This document shows, piece after piece, positions 23,010 to 34,727 of a stretch of 64,000 nucleotides of DNA. How positions within the stretch are numbered: the first letter of the stretch is position 1; each line of letters begins with the position of its first letter. This stretch comes from Linnemannia elongata. Lineage: Eukaryota > Mortierellomycota > Mortierellomycetes > Mortierellales > Mortierellaceae. The position numbers and the translations under genes are program-made. The notes below the pieces were generated by a model. The model was not told the origin of the DNA and did no database searches. It saw only the letters and a program-made list of their open reading frames with translations. The stretch spans positions 3,624,001 through 3,688,000 of the forward strand of contig JAXBDG010000002.1 of the NCBI GenBank assembly GCA_036320915.1, read 5' to 3'.

Positions 23010-23176
23010 CTTGAAGCAACAACGGTCAAATGGACATTCAAATCTCAAGGTACGACGCTGCAACATGACAGTGATATATAACATAATTTAATTGCGACAA
23101 AACAAAGAAAAACAAGGTGAAAAAGAAAAAAAAAACAATGTAAAGGGTAAAAAACAACAACGTGAAAACTTGCAAT

Positions 23177-23266
23177 CTAAAAGCCCAAGGTCGTCGTGAT
23201 CCCATATCCCACTATAACGGTGAGCTCTGCAGTCACGAAGGACATTGAAACTCCTGTCTTCATGAT
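23177..23266 (-). pseudogene. Diverged tandem copy of the transporter's last 29 codons
   Basis: The minus strand reads IMKTGVSMSFVTAEL then TVIVGYGITTTLGF and a stop. This aligns without gaps to the real end of the SPX-SLC13 transporter, which reads FLKTGVPLSFVATGV then IITMGYGIMLALGF and a stop at 23280. The copy starts 13 nt beyond that stop. Frame, length and stop are kept although most positions differ in DNA; AAGACAGG and TCCTTCGTG remain identical. Sequence immediately 5' of the copy does not match the transporter. Confidence 0.8.
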
Positions 23267-23279
23267 ACTATGTTCGCAT

Positions 23280-26200
23280 TTAGAATCCAAGAGCTAACAT
23301 GATACCGTAACCCATGGTGATAATTACACCTGTCGCCACGAAGGATAAGGGAACACCTGTCTTCAAGAAGTCCTTCGTGGATAAGAAAGGAGTGCCCAAC
23401 TCGTCAGTTACACTGATAGCCGCCATATTAGGGAATCCCGACACTGACGGCGTTAGGAGATGATTGGGAGGAAAAGAAGTAGTGAAGAAATAGCAAGAAA
23501 AAAAAGCGTTAGAACACACCCTTTTTTCAGGAAGATTGGCCGAGAGACGCGTCTGATTGCGCGTCTTGTTAGGAGACAAGACCCTGGAGGTCCCACACAA
23601 GAAAACATACCTGGAAGACCCATGGCAGCACTGCAGATGAGGCCGGCGCCCATGACGAGGATTCTGGGATGAGGATCGGGCAGAGTAGCACCAATCTGGG
23701 CGACAATAGGCAGAATGATCAACGCTGCGACAGTGTGCGAAATAAACGTGGCGATGACAAGCGTCAATCCCGAAAAGATCACAAGGACAACCCAGAGTGA
23801 GAATCCTTCGACATAGTCCTGAACCGCCTCAGCAATCATATGCAACAACCCTGACGACTCGACAGCTTTTCCGAGTGCAATTCCGCCCATGGCGAGAATA
23901 ATAACCGTCCAAAGAAAATTGTTAAAATCCTCCTTGGTGAGGATTCCAGTTCCGAAGAAGGCGAGAAGGGGGATGATGGCGATGAGTCCCATGTCTCCAA
24001 AGAGCCACTCGAGCTGGTGTTCAAAGCACCAGAGGAGGATGGTGATGGCAGTCACGACGCAGACAAAGACCTGGGTGCCGGTGATGGGGTCCTTGGTCGA
24101 GCGGATGGTCGAGATGGTGGGGGTGTTGGACGAGGGCTGGTAGACCCAGAGGAGAGCAGCCCAGATAGCGAGATCGCAGACCAGGCAGATAGGAAGAGCG
24201 ACGGTGAACCATTCGAGCCAGCTGGGGGCAGGGCGCATGTACTCAATGGCAATGATATTTTGGGGCGAACTGATAGGCGAGGCCATACCACCGACATTCG
24301 AGGCCAGGGCAATACCGAGAATAAGGCATTTTGAAAATGACGAGCCAGGAGGTAACGTGCGAAGAATCGGCTAAATGAACGCGCACATAAAACAAAACAA
24401 AGCAGGATGCATACCGAAGAGAGTTCTGTTAGCCAATGGAAACAAATCACTCCCGTCCCCTTGATACACACAAACACGCGAAGATAAACAGTATAGTAAT
24501 TGCAAGCCAGCAAAACCTTACCTGGATAAGAGAAAAGCAAAGGACAGGAGCAGCGACGTTACTGATCCACATACTGGCAACAGTGGCGACAAGCATGTTG
24601 GCAAGGAGGACAGCGCTGGGACGAGTGCCGGCCCTGGAGAGGACAACGGTGGCCATGGCTTTGGCAATGTGGAACTTGCTCATGGCTGCAGCGACGGCAA
24701 ACCCTCCGAGCAGCAACATGATGACTGGGGAAAACATGAGCGAAAAGATCTTCTTCGCGGCGGCATGCGAATCCAGTCGTGTGTGGTCTTCGTCGTCCCC
24801 CCGCATGACCCGGAGCATGACCACTAAAAGAGGGACCAACAACGATGTGACAAACAAAGGCAGCGACTGTGGAAAAAATAGTCCGATCGCACGACATATT
24901 GCAAAACAACAAACAACGCAAGGTAGATCGGAAATTAGATAGAGGGGAGGGAAAGAAAAAACGAGAGACCAAAGAGGAGTAACAATGCGTTAGTAAAAAG
25001 GAGTAGGTAAATTGACGAGAGAGACAGGAGAGTAAGAACGGGTGTGTGGTGCGACTCAGGAACCAATGAAAGAAAACAAAACAAAAAAACGTCATTTTTA
25101 CCTCCGTGGCCCAGAGCAAGGAAGCGAAGACAAGGATGGCAAAGCAGTTCTGCTGCTCAGGTCCCTCGAAAAGTTCGACGTGGAGGAGAACGGCAAAGAC
25201 GAGACAGCAAAAGAGAAGCGTCCAGACATCGCGGGTGAGCCACTCGGGGAACTCAATCGATCCAAACGGCGTGTTGATGGTAATGGGTGCCGTCTTCAAC
25301 CCAGACGAGGGTCTTACGCCGACAGCCTGACTCTTGCGTTCGATACCAATCATGTCTCGCCAGATGGTGTTGCGCTCCCAGACCATATGTTCCTTGAGGT
25401 GCATCTTGAGCGAACGTTTGGCAACCTCGGTGTCGCCATTGGTAAAGATCTTGGCGTAGATATCACGGACACGGTCAATCTGTGCCTGCAGCTTTTCGGT
25501 CGTCTCCTGCTTGAAGGGGTATGCCTGAAGGACAACTTGGTTCATGTAGACCTTCTTGGTGTTGTTCTCAGAGATCTTGTCGTACTTTTTCAGGATCTTT
25601 GAGAATCCAGTGCAGTTCAGCTTGGCATAGGCCTGCAGCTCTGATAGGTTGACAAACATCTCGATGCAGTTATGGCGGAATCGCATCTTTTCGTGCTCCA
25701 TCTCGGGATCGAACCACAAAGACTTAATGTCATCCTCATCATTGTCGTCGTCGTCGTCCTCATCGCGGGGAGTCTCAGGTTCGATATCGGTAGTCATGTT
25801 GATCGAAATCTGAGATGACGATCCAACCCCTCCTTGTCCTGGAACAACGGTCGATGACGAGGAAGGGTTGGGAACATGATCTACATCCCGCGAGACCTCT
25901 TCTGCAGCCTTGAGAGCACCGGCGTTGGCGAGAGCGAGGGCTTCGTCATATCTCCAGCTTCCTGAACGCGCCAAGGTCGAGTGTCGGCTTGCCCTACTGT
26001 TGTTCCGGCTCCTTGTCTTGCGCACGCTGCCGCTGTTGAGGGCCTTAGATCCTGAGCCGGCGAGGCGAGAGGGGATGGGGTGATCAAAGTTCTCGACAAA
26101 CTCAATGTCAGAGGCCAGGGCGTCGACCTCGGCGTAGAGCTCCCGCTCCTTCTTGAAGTAAAAAGACATGATCTTTTCCAGCTCCCTGTCGAGGGCGGGT

Positions 26201-26840
26201 AAAAACATGTTGTTGGCCTTTGCTCTGGCCTTTGACCGTGCGCCAGTTGAGAGCAGGCCGGAACGCTCGTTAGGCTCGCCTTGATAGGGAGTACCCGATC
26301 CTGATTCCAGATCGTTGCTGGCACCGGCAGCGACCAGGTCCTTTTCGACCTGGTAAATGATCTTTTTCAGGTTGTCATATCTATTTCGTAGCACAATTGC
26401 ACGTTAACGGTTTTGAGAGAAGAGGGTCGAGGAGAGAGTTAGAAGTGGTTCCAACCCAAGTGACCTCTCCTTTTTTTTCCACGACGATACATGTGCAGGG
26501 TGGTGCTATTCGTAAGCAAGAGGGCAAAGAAAACACCACAAAACAAGGGATTGCAATTGATCCATGGGTGAAAGAACAACAAGAGAGTAGAGGAACCAAG
26601 AGATAAGTTGGACAAAAGCGAAAAGATAAACGTGGGGAAACATGAACATGGATAAGATAGTTGGGAAGAAGGCATTGACAAAGTTCAAGAGAAAAGTAAA
26701 AAAGAAAGAGGGATGAAGCCAATAGGAAGCAGGGATGTGAGAGTGTGCGTATGCAGAGTATGCGGGGATGTATCTTACGCAAGGTAGTAGTCGACCCACT
26801 CGGGTACGACATTGAACTGCAGCTGATGCGAGAACTTCAT
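23280..26840 (-). CDS. PHO91: SPX-SLC13 low-affinity phosphate transporter (PHO87/90/91 type)
   Basis: Five exons (26840-26779, 26380-25102, 24866-24522, 24370-23611, 23443-23280), 869 aa. The N-terminal SPX domain starts MKFSHQLQFNVVPEWVDYYLA and continues YDNLKKIIYQVEKDL; its third part, after an acidic/Ser insert, is FRHNCIEMFVNLSELQAYAKLNCTGFSKILKKYDK with the Lys cluster that binds inositol pyrophosphates. The rest is a divalent-anion:Na+ symporter domain of about 12 helices: EWLTRDVWTLLFCCLVFAVLL, MFSPVIMLLLGGFAVAAAMSK, SNVAAPVLCFSLIQ joined to PILRTLPPGSS, GIALASNVGGMASPISSPQN (ion-binding SNVGG..SPISSPQN signature), FISHTVAALIILPIVAQIG, MGLPVSGFPNMAAISVTDE. In yeast, Pho87/Pho90 lie in the plasma membrane and Pho91 in the vacuole; I cannot tell which from sequence. 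Both catalytic halves are intact. Confidence 0.92.
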
Positions 26841-27685
26841 GCTGTCAGCAAAGTAAAAGTGGACAGCAGTGCGATTATTTTACTGATGGAGGTGAGTGTT
26901 GAATGAGGAAGAGGGGGAGGAAAGGTAATGGATCAGTGAGAAAGAAAGAAAGAAATAAAAAAAAAGGGAGATCAGATAAGAGTGGGAAGAGGTTAGAGTG
27001 AGGAGAGAAGAGAGGAAAAAGAGAAAGAAGAGAGAGAGAGAGGAGGATAAGACAAAAGGCAAAAGTGAAAGAAAGAAGAAAGAAAGAAAGTAAGAAGGAA
27101 AGAAGCGGGCAGCGAAAAAGTAAAAAAAAGTAATAAAAGAAAAAAATGAAAAAGGCAACACGAATTGGACATGAACCAACGAAAAGAAGGCAAGAAAAAG
27201 TTTCTCAAATCAAAAGTCGTTGATGACTCTGATTCTTCTGAGTGGAGTGGGAATAGAGAGTGATAGAGTATGGTGAGACACTTGGGTTCGGCTATCACAG
27301 TGATCAGATACGCAGCTTTCCTTTTTGGGACAATTTATCATCAGCATAGCCTCACGATGGTCAAACGAGTGACCCATGGGTCAATTGAAGAACTGGACAC
27401 TCATTTGCCTCGCTCTCTCCCAATAAATACCTGTGCAGTCTGCCTTCTTTTTTTTTTCTTCTCCACACAACAAGTTTCGATCACTACTTCTCTCTCTTTT
27501 TGACATCTTCACACTCCACCTTCTCACTCACTCACTCATTCACAAACGGCACAGCACTCTTTACACCTCCCTTGTACCTTCGTGTCCTTCTCCGTGTGCG
27601 CATCGGTTCGATCCCCCACACACCCTTGTACTCTGTACTCCCTTCCATCCCCACTCACACCGTGCAGCTTCTTAAACAAAGAACA
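26841..27685. promoter_or_regulatory. Divergent promoter region
   Basis: 845 nt between the phosphate transporter (minus) and the next plus-strand gene. 26885-27240 is nearly pure purine on the plus strand (a C/T leader for the transporter) and 27440-27660 is C/T-rich on the plus strand. The two tracts mirror each other around a mixed core at 27250-27430. No gene in between. Confidence 0.5.
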
Positions 27686-29263
27686 ATGTCGTTCCCTCCA
27701 AGATTCATCCGCACCCAGACCCCTCACGCCCTCCGGTCTACACTCGAACAGGACTCCGTCGACGGTCAACTCCATGACAGCAACAATAGCGACCATTTCT
27801 TTCAAGACCTCGATAGCAACAACAGTGACAATGACAAGAACGACGACGAGGAAAGAGACGAAGGCCGGGAACAGTCAGACTCCATTATCAACCTCAGCCA
27901 ACCCTCCAGTCTACCCACCTCACTCCCCCGTTTCGCCTTCCTCAGCGCACCAACGACAACAACACCAGGCGATAGCTTCGCCCTGCTCGCCGACAAGACG
28001 TCCAAGCGCGTCCGAGTGACAGACCCCACGTCTTCTCAAAACAGCAACCACAGCTCAAGCAAGAGCAGGAGCAGGAGTACAACCCCAATTCTATTGGACG
28101 TCGACGACAGCGATTACAAACCCGCTTCCTCATCCCCCTCAAAAAGGGTGCGCTTTGACGAATCCAAGAACATGGTACACTGGCATCACCGCAGTAGCAG
28201 TATCAGCCCACCCGGCAGCCCTGTTCCCCCCATCAACCTCAAGGCGCAGCCACTTGCCTCGGCTCTTCTCCGCCGATCTCAATATGGTGGCAACCGATCG
28301 CCTTCGGCCTCGTTTGACTTTGACGAGAGCTTTACTAGTGTCAGCAGCAGCACCAGTAGTAATGGCAGCGCCGGGAACCAGTCCCCGGAAAAGTTTACTC
28401 TCTCGCTTGAGAACACCTCTCAGGATGTCATGGACTTTGCGTCTAGTCTGACTCGTCTCATGGGTAGTGGCAACCTGGGAGGATCGCAGGAATCCGACAC
28501 CAGCAGCACCAGCGGCACAAGCTTTGCTGCCTTCAACAGTCCCCTACCCATGTCGGCATCATCGCGGATCTTTAGCAACATGTTCCAGGCATCACCTCCT
28601 TCGCCTGTCAGACCCTCCTTCATGTCGTACTCTCCGCCTCCTTCCTCCTCTTTGAGCTCCTGCTGGTCACCCACCATGGACGACGAGGAGGACGACTCTA
28701 TGGAGACGGCCCCCAGAATTTCATCTCCTCCTCCATCAGTTCCCGTGCAAAAGGCACGCGTACCATTCGTCCCCCGACGACCCCGCAACACCGGTAACCT
28801 CTCGCCTACGCGTCCCGGTGCAGTCCCCGGTGCTCCCAGACGGTTCCCTTCGATGTTGAAGCGTGAGGCGTCAAATGCCTCCTTCTTGGACAACTACCCG
28901 GCTAGCCTTGCGCCTGGACCCGGCGACGACGACTACAATCTCTCTTCATCTTCTGCCTCTCGCGTCTCTCCACCTCCTCCTGCAGCAGTGCCAGTCGCTC
29001 CAAGAATGCCCACCCCTCCACGTGAAGCCTCCGCGAGCCCCGTCCTCCAGTCTGTTGCTTCTCCTATCACTCCTGCTGTTCCTCTTCCTTTGATGTCGGC
29101 AGGAGCTGCCGCCAGCACCCCCTTGCTTCGAAAGTCCATCTCGGACATTCCTCTCCGATCACTCAAGAACAACTCTAATAGCAACTTTTGGTTGGACGCT
29201 CAAAAGACTGTCCCCAAGTTCAAGAAGTCTGCCTCGTTCAACGAGTTCATGGATACCTGTAGC

Positions 29264-29294
<31 letters not shown>

Positions 29295-29383
29295 TCCACA
29301 AGAACCTGTCGCAGGAAGATGTCATTATGTCTCTTGCTCCTCTCTTTCCTCTTCAGAGCTCCACCGACTCCCAGCTTGTTTAG
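27686..29383 (+). CDS. Unrecognised Ser/Pro-rich disordered protein
   Basis: Intronless gene of 565 aa from MSFPPRFIRTQTPHALRSTL, start context AACAATG. The frame is open 186 nt further upstream but that part is C/T-rich leader. No known domain seen. It has an acidic Asn/Asp segment near residues 30-75, several SP/TP sites suited to proline-directed kinases, a basic KRVRFDESKNMVHWHH motif, repeated SSPP runs, and two motifs near the C-terminus that look conserved in style: LLRKSISDIPLRSLKN and FKKSASFNEFMDTC, the latter followed by an Asn12 run encoded by (AAC)n. Ser-centred basic motifs (RKSIS, KKSAS) resemble PKA or 14-3-3 sites. A regulatory scaffold is a guess only. Confidence 0.7.
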
Positions 29384-30393
29384 ATGCAGTATCCGTTTTT
29401 TACTCTTTTTCATTATTGCCTTCTTCTTTCTTGTTTTGGTTCCCAGTGTAGACGGGACCTTGTATTATTTAGCTTCTTTTTTCCTTGCCCTCTTTTACTT
29501 AATCCTCCATTTCGACCTTTTAACTATACAACTATACAGTTATGTACCATTAGCTTAGATACCCTTTACCTTTTCTTTTTTCCCAACCCATTGCCACCAT
29601 AAAAAAGCATACTTGCTATTCAAAAGAATAAATGCCCACCATACACAAGAAACCCTATCCATCGAGTCAACTAAATGTTTGCCACCATTGCCATCAAATA
29701 AAAACAGTAGGACTGAGAGCTTTGCAGAGCCAAAAAAAATTTCCTATATGGGTGATGGGGTCAAAGGATGCAACCGAGGTCAATGGGGAGTTGTTGTTGG
29801 TTGTTGTTTTTTGCCACCCAGAAAAAGCGATGATGTGTTTGTTTATGTTGTCTATGCATGCTTCCTGTCCTTTGCCGCCATTTTCTGTTTATTACATGCG
29901 TTTTTGTTTGGGGACAAAAAAATGCTCGGTTATTTTGGTCACAAATGACGCACATGCACAAAAAGGCAAGTAACTTGACCGAAGGGGACGTTAACAACGA
30001 CATTCTCTCTCACTCTTCCCTCCCCCCTCTCCATGTCATGTCATCAAACTAGGTTATTATTATTGTTCTGTTGTGCATGCTTCTTTATTTAACTTTGTAC
30101 AATTCATGACATCCCGACGCTTCTTTTAGGCCCTACATTTCTTGTTCTGTGAAAACGAAACAAAAAAGAGAAGGGGTGGTAAAAGCGTAAGGATAGGAAG
30201 GAGGGCGAGAGAGAGAGGGAGGAAGCATGACGGAGTATGATGGATGGTTGTGTTGGTGTGATGAAAGAGTGGTTGTTGGTCGGTGGAGAGTTATGTGTGT
30301 GTGATGCTTGCATGCATTGCATGCATTTTCAGCATCCGTCTGAAATTTGCAACTGTTAAGGGAGTGAGACGCGGAAGAAAGGCAAGAAGCTCA
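29384..30393. other. Shared 3' region of two convergent genes
   Basis: 1.0 kb, T-rich on the left half and purine-rich at 30150-30240. No coding similarity or RNA gene seen. Holds the palindrome at 30309-30325. Confidence 0.5.
30309..30325. repeat. Doubled TGCATGCA palindrome
   Basis: TGCATGCA occurs twice separated by one T (30309-30316 and 30318-30325), about 70 nt past the phosphatase stop on its 3' side. Each unit is self-complementary. It could form a small hairpin in the 3' UTR or bind a dimeric factor; function not known. Confidence 0.8.
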
Positions 30394-31961
30394 TCATGAA
30401 GTCATCCAGGAAACGACAGTAGTTCTTGAAGAAGGATCCAGATCGTCAGAGTTTCCGACACTGACGAGTCCATTGGCCTTGTCGGATCCCAGGACGCGCT
30501 TCTCGAGGAGGATCAATTGTGAGACAAAGCCAATGTTAGGGGACATGCACCGGCGCCGTTCGACCACATGATCGTATGCCCGCTTGAGAGGCCACTGGTG
30601 CTCCTGGATCAGGTACCCAATCACGGTTGCGACAGACCTCGACTTGCCAGCCTGGCAGTGCACATAGATCGGTGTCTTGGATGATGCTATGAATAATAAA
30701 CGATAGAAATAGAAGGAACAAGATTAGGGAGTCAGAACAACAATCAAAAAAAATAAAAAAGATTTCATTCAAAATCTGCAATGAGTGTGTATGCTGTAAT
30801 GCATCTGCATGAACCCAACAAAAAAAAAAGGTTGTTTCTGTCAAACAACTTACCGATGAACTTAACGGCTTCGTCAAGACCATCTTTCAGATCCTGATCA
30901 ACATGGTCCCGGAGACCGACCTTGAGATACCCAGACTGTCCAAACCGTTGGACCCAGAGGTCATCGTCGCAGTTCACAGCCATGTTGAGCACTCGCTTGA
31001 TACCGAGTTTTTCCAATTCCTCGACCTGCTCCTCATCAATCAACTCGCCTCCGAGAAAGAGGAAGTCTGGAAGGATCATCGACACTTCCCGCTCGGCTTT
31101 GGCATTGTCTTGGAGATGCGACAAGGGCATGTTGATGCTGCCATTCGTGGAGGAAGATCCAGATCCCGATTGGAAAGAGGACGCTGATCCATTCGACAAG
31201 AGGGAAGAGTTGGACGAGGACAATGCTGCTGAGAGGGGTGGGTGGGGTGCGTTGTTTGAGTTGGGTGGTGTTGCTCCTTGTCTCCTTTCTCCTGCGGGAT
31301 ATGGTATCGAGGGGTGCACTCCTGGAAAGACTCCTGATTCAGAAAGATCCCCGTAGGTTGCTATTGTTGAGTCCAAAGCCGGATTGACCCCTTGCCCTGC
31401 TGCAGCTGCAGCCGCCGCCCTGGCTCGTGCGACGGCAATGGTAGAGTAGGACGGTGAAGATGGAGACGCCAGCGAGGAGGAGGAGCCTGGTGTGAAGGTG
31501 AGAGATCCAGTCGAAAGGTTGAAGGATCCCCTCCGTCCTTGGCCTTGACTCTGAGAGAGATTGGATCCAAGAGACTCTTGACTTTCGTTCATTGTTCCGT
31601 TTTGTTGCTGCTGCTGGGCCAGAAACTGTTGTTGCCTCTGAAGGAGTTGTTGTTGTGGGTCGATAGAGAGATAGGTGGGTTTGGGTGGGGTGATGCTGAG
31701 GGTGAGACTACCGCCACTTCCATTAGAACTGCTGTTGCTGTTGGCGAGTTGCTGGCGTTCACGAAGAGTGAGCCCGCTCCCTGAAGTTGGCGGTGATCTG
31801 TGGGGGGGCTGCTGGGTTATACCGGTACTTGTGTTTGTGCTCGCTCCGTTGACGATATGGCTCGCTCCGATAGGGTTGTCTAGACTATCGTTTGAGTCTT
31901 GTTTCCTTGCGGCGGTCATTGTCTTTGACACTGGAATCGGACGAGGAGAGGTATGGTCCAT
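30394..31961 (-). CDS. Dual-specificity protein phosphatase (MAPK-phosphatase-like)
   Basis: Two exons (31961-30854, 30686-30394), 466 aa from MDHTSPRPIPVSKTM. The first 300 residues are disordered (Ser/Gln/Asn/Ala-rich, including Gln runs and an Ala stretch). The catalytic domain starts SMILPDFLFLGGELIDEEQV, continues LGIKRVLNMAVNCDDDLW and YLKVGLRDHVDQDL, where the Asp of RDHVDQ is the likely general acid, and reaches the signature HCQAGKSRSVATVIGYLI (HCxxGxxRS with catalytic Cys and Arg) and SPNIGFVSQLILLEKRVLG. The intron lies between AVKFI and ASSKTPIYVHCQAG. The signature follows the typical DSP form and not the PTEN or CDC14 form. Substrate unknown; a MAP kinase is plausible from similarity to Msg5/DUSP proteins. 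The catalytic residues are complete. Confidence 0.88.
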
Positions 31962-32472
31962 GACTGATCTGAAGGGTGGTAGTAGTAGTAGTAGTAGTGA
32001 AGGAATGAGTGGAGAAGGTGTGCAGACTTTGTTGAAGGTGAAGAATGAGAGAGAGTGAAAAAAGGAGAAGAATGAAGAATTGAATGAGGAGAGTGTGAGA
32101 GAAGAGGAGTGTGAGGTGTAGGGGTGAGAAGGTGAAGTAAGGCGTAGCAAGGAGAAGAGAAGGGTAAAGAGAGAGAGGGAGAGAGAAAGAGAGAAAGAGA
32201 GTGTGAAGACGACGACGAAGAAATAAAGAATAAGAAAAAAAAAGGATGATGTCTCTCCTTTTATGTGTATCTAATAAATGAGCGGAGAATGGATGCAAAA
32301 AAAGAATTGTGGTGTGTGCAGTGGAGGTGCATATTGTTCGTATGTGTCTGTGGGGAGGGAGGGAGGGAGGGGGGGACAAAAAAAGAATATGACAAAAAAG
32401 GGCCATTTGTGCTCACTTGAACTCAAAAAAGGTGTGAAGTCATCCTTCCAGTGGTCCAAAGGAGAGTGTCAA

Positions 32473-32509
<37 letters not shown>

Positions 32510-33300
32510 AGGGAAACAGGGTTGAAAATAGGATGCATACAGCATGTCACATCTTGTCTGGGTACGAATGATTTCGTTGCTCATCTCGTGGGTGGGTTGT
32601 TGGGTGTATGGGATGGGGGGAAGAGGAAAAGGGGGGCATGCTTCGTGCACTTGGTGCTTACTACTCTCACCATCATCATCATCTCTCTGCTCTTTGTTTG
32701 ATGATGCACCATATTTTTATCGCATGTCCGCTGTTCTTTGTTCGTTATTCAATCTGTCCTGGTAATGGTCGCCACCTAGTGAAAGAAAAACCATTAACAG
32801 GATCCATTGCCATCCGATCCTCCAGGTTTGTTCCCACCCCCAAGAAAGTCCAACCACACTCGGCACTGTTCTCTCTCTCTCTCTCTCTCCCCAATGCCAT
32901 GCCATGCCAATGATGAGCTAAAAATAAAAGAAACTCAAAAAACATATGGTTTTGCTTCCTCGCCTCTGATGGACCAGCCACACCCTCGTTCACACACAGA
33001 AGATTTACTTGCCCTGCAACCAAATCATCGTCACACGCATTCAACGAGGCAAGCCAAGGCAGCATGCCTCTCACTCCGACTTGTGAGAAATTTACCTTTT
33101 TGCAGGGCTGAACACACCACTTTCCTTCTTCCTTTTTACCCCCCACTTGCCAACTCAAAAGAACCGCACAGGACAGGAGCCTCCTCACACCTCACCGACA
33201 CCCATACCCTTCCTTCGCCTCACTTTTACCAAAGAGCAACAACAAACACAGGAACACCTCAGCCGTCTAATAATATCAACACACCCAACCAACAGCAATA
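31962..33300. promoter_or_regulatory. Divergent promoter region, phosphatase and Tctex1 genes
   Basis: 1.34 kb. 31980-32240 is purine-rich on the plus strand (C/T leader of the phosphatase). An A33 run occupies 32474-32506, a GGGA repeat 32353-32372 and a CT run 32870-32890. 33110-33300 is an A/C-rich leader before the Tctex1 start. No further gene recognised. Confidence 0.45.
32474..32506 (+). repeat. A33 homopolymer
   Basis: Uninterrupted run of 33 A in the divergent intergenic region. Confidence 0.95.
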
Positions 33301-34727
33301 ATGGAAAGAGGACACAGCATCGGTTCAACAGCCTCTTCTTCGGACGACTCGACTTCGCTCGACAGAGGCAGTGTTACCTCCGGCGGGCCATCCTCCTTTG
33401 CACCGGCCCATCATCAACACCAGCCCAGCAACGACTCCAACTCCTCCTCATCTACCCCTGGTGGAGGAACACTCGGTCGCAACTCGACTTCTTCCGACCG
33501 CGACTCTCACCGTGACTCCATCTCCCTCCGACCCACCTTTATGCAAAAGTAAATTACTCAGATGCCCAAGCAAATGCCAGGGAAATGGCCGGGAACTCAA
33601 AAAAACCCCCCTTCCCCTACTTTTGGATGGAATGCTAATCGTTGCACCCGACTTGCTTGTTCACAAACGATTGACGAGTATAGGTTCCGTCCAGCGGTAG
33701 CGACAAAGTTCATGCAACAGATCCTTCAGACACACCTTCAGCACAAGGTCTACAATGCCGACGAAGCACAACGGATGTCTAAACTCATCGCAGAGGAAGT
33801 CAAGGCCAAGCTCATCGGTATGCTTCAAGGGAGGAGGCAGCAGCAAGCGACATATCACACCAATGCAAGGGGCCTCAATAGCCAAGGAAGGGGACATACG
33901 ACACACGGCATGCATTCCATAAGGAGTCTCAATTTTGCAAGGAAAGGATGCAGAGGACATGTATATTGAAACACCAAAAGGTCTCGGCGAACCAGCATCC
34001 ATCACAGGATAATAATAATGCAAGGACCGCAACAACCACAACTACATGAGAGCTCGGCAGAAGGAGGACTTGAAAAAAGCAATCACTCATAGAGGGTTGA
34101 CAACGACAGTATAAAGGGGGCTCGATATTAAACACAAGGAACCTCACATCAAGAATCGAGGGAACTCCGGCATCAAGGGTCATGCAACACTGCTTCAAGG
34201 AGTCGGGCAATAGCAAATCCATTCTCAGACAAGGCTAGGAAACAGGAATATCAATGTCACTTAGAGAAACTACATAAGAAACAGGAACACCAATATCAAC
34301 TGAAGGCAAGACAAAAGGAAAACAGGAATATTCAGCCCAGGTTAACCAACACTGTGTCTCCTAATCTATGTCGAATGCACACTAGAATTGGACTTGGGAC
34401 GGTACAAGTATGTGGTCAATGTGGTACTGGGCGAGAACCTGGGCGAGGGCGCAAGGATGGACGCTCGATGCTACTGGGACCAGGAATCCGACGGCTCTGC
34501 ACAAGCATTCTTCACCAACGTAAGTTTTTTTTTCTCTCACGCAGTTGATATCTTTATTTCTCGACTGCTTAAATGATAGTAGGGGGGGGGGAAAGAAGTC
34601 AAAAACGCGTCGTGTCTCCCTCACTGATCAAAAAATTCTACTTTTCTTCCCCCTTTGTACTCGTTTCTTGTACACTCAGGACTCGTTGTGGTGTGCAGCT
34701 GTTGCGTTTGCAGTCTTCTACTACTAG
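33301..34727 (+). CDS. Tctex1-family dynein light chain
   Basis: Four exons (33301-33548, 33684-33817, 34386-34519, 34680-34727), 187 aa. The first 80 residues are Ser/Asp/His-rich and disordered, ending LRPTFMQ. The Tctex1 domain follows: KFRPAVATKFMQQILQTHL, VYNADEAQRMSKLIAEEVKAKLI, LGRYKYVVNVVLGENLGEG, DARCYWDQESDGSAQAFFTN and the terminal strand DSLWCAAVAFAVFYY. This resembles DYNLT2B/TCTEX1D proteins more than DYNLT1. The family links cargo or intermediate chain to cytoplasmic dynein; DYNLT2B belongs to dynein-2. The 568-nt intron 2 is unusually long for this window and separates the two halves of the domain. Start context AATAATGG at 33301. Confidence 0.88.

Noticed and set aside
24412..24422. 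An 11-nt micro-exon (AACTCTCTTCG) in the phosphate transporter, bordered by AG and GT.
   Set aside because: It would shift the frame. Direct joining of exon 3 (SLIQ) to exon 4 (PILRTLPP) matches the family without it.
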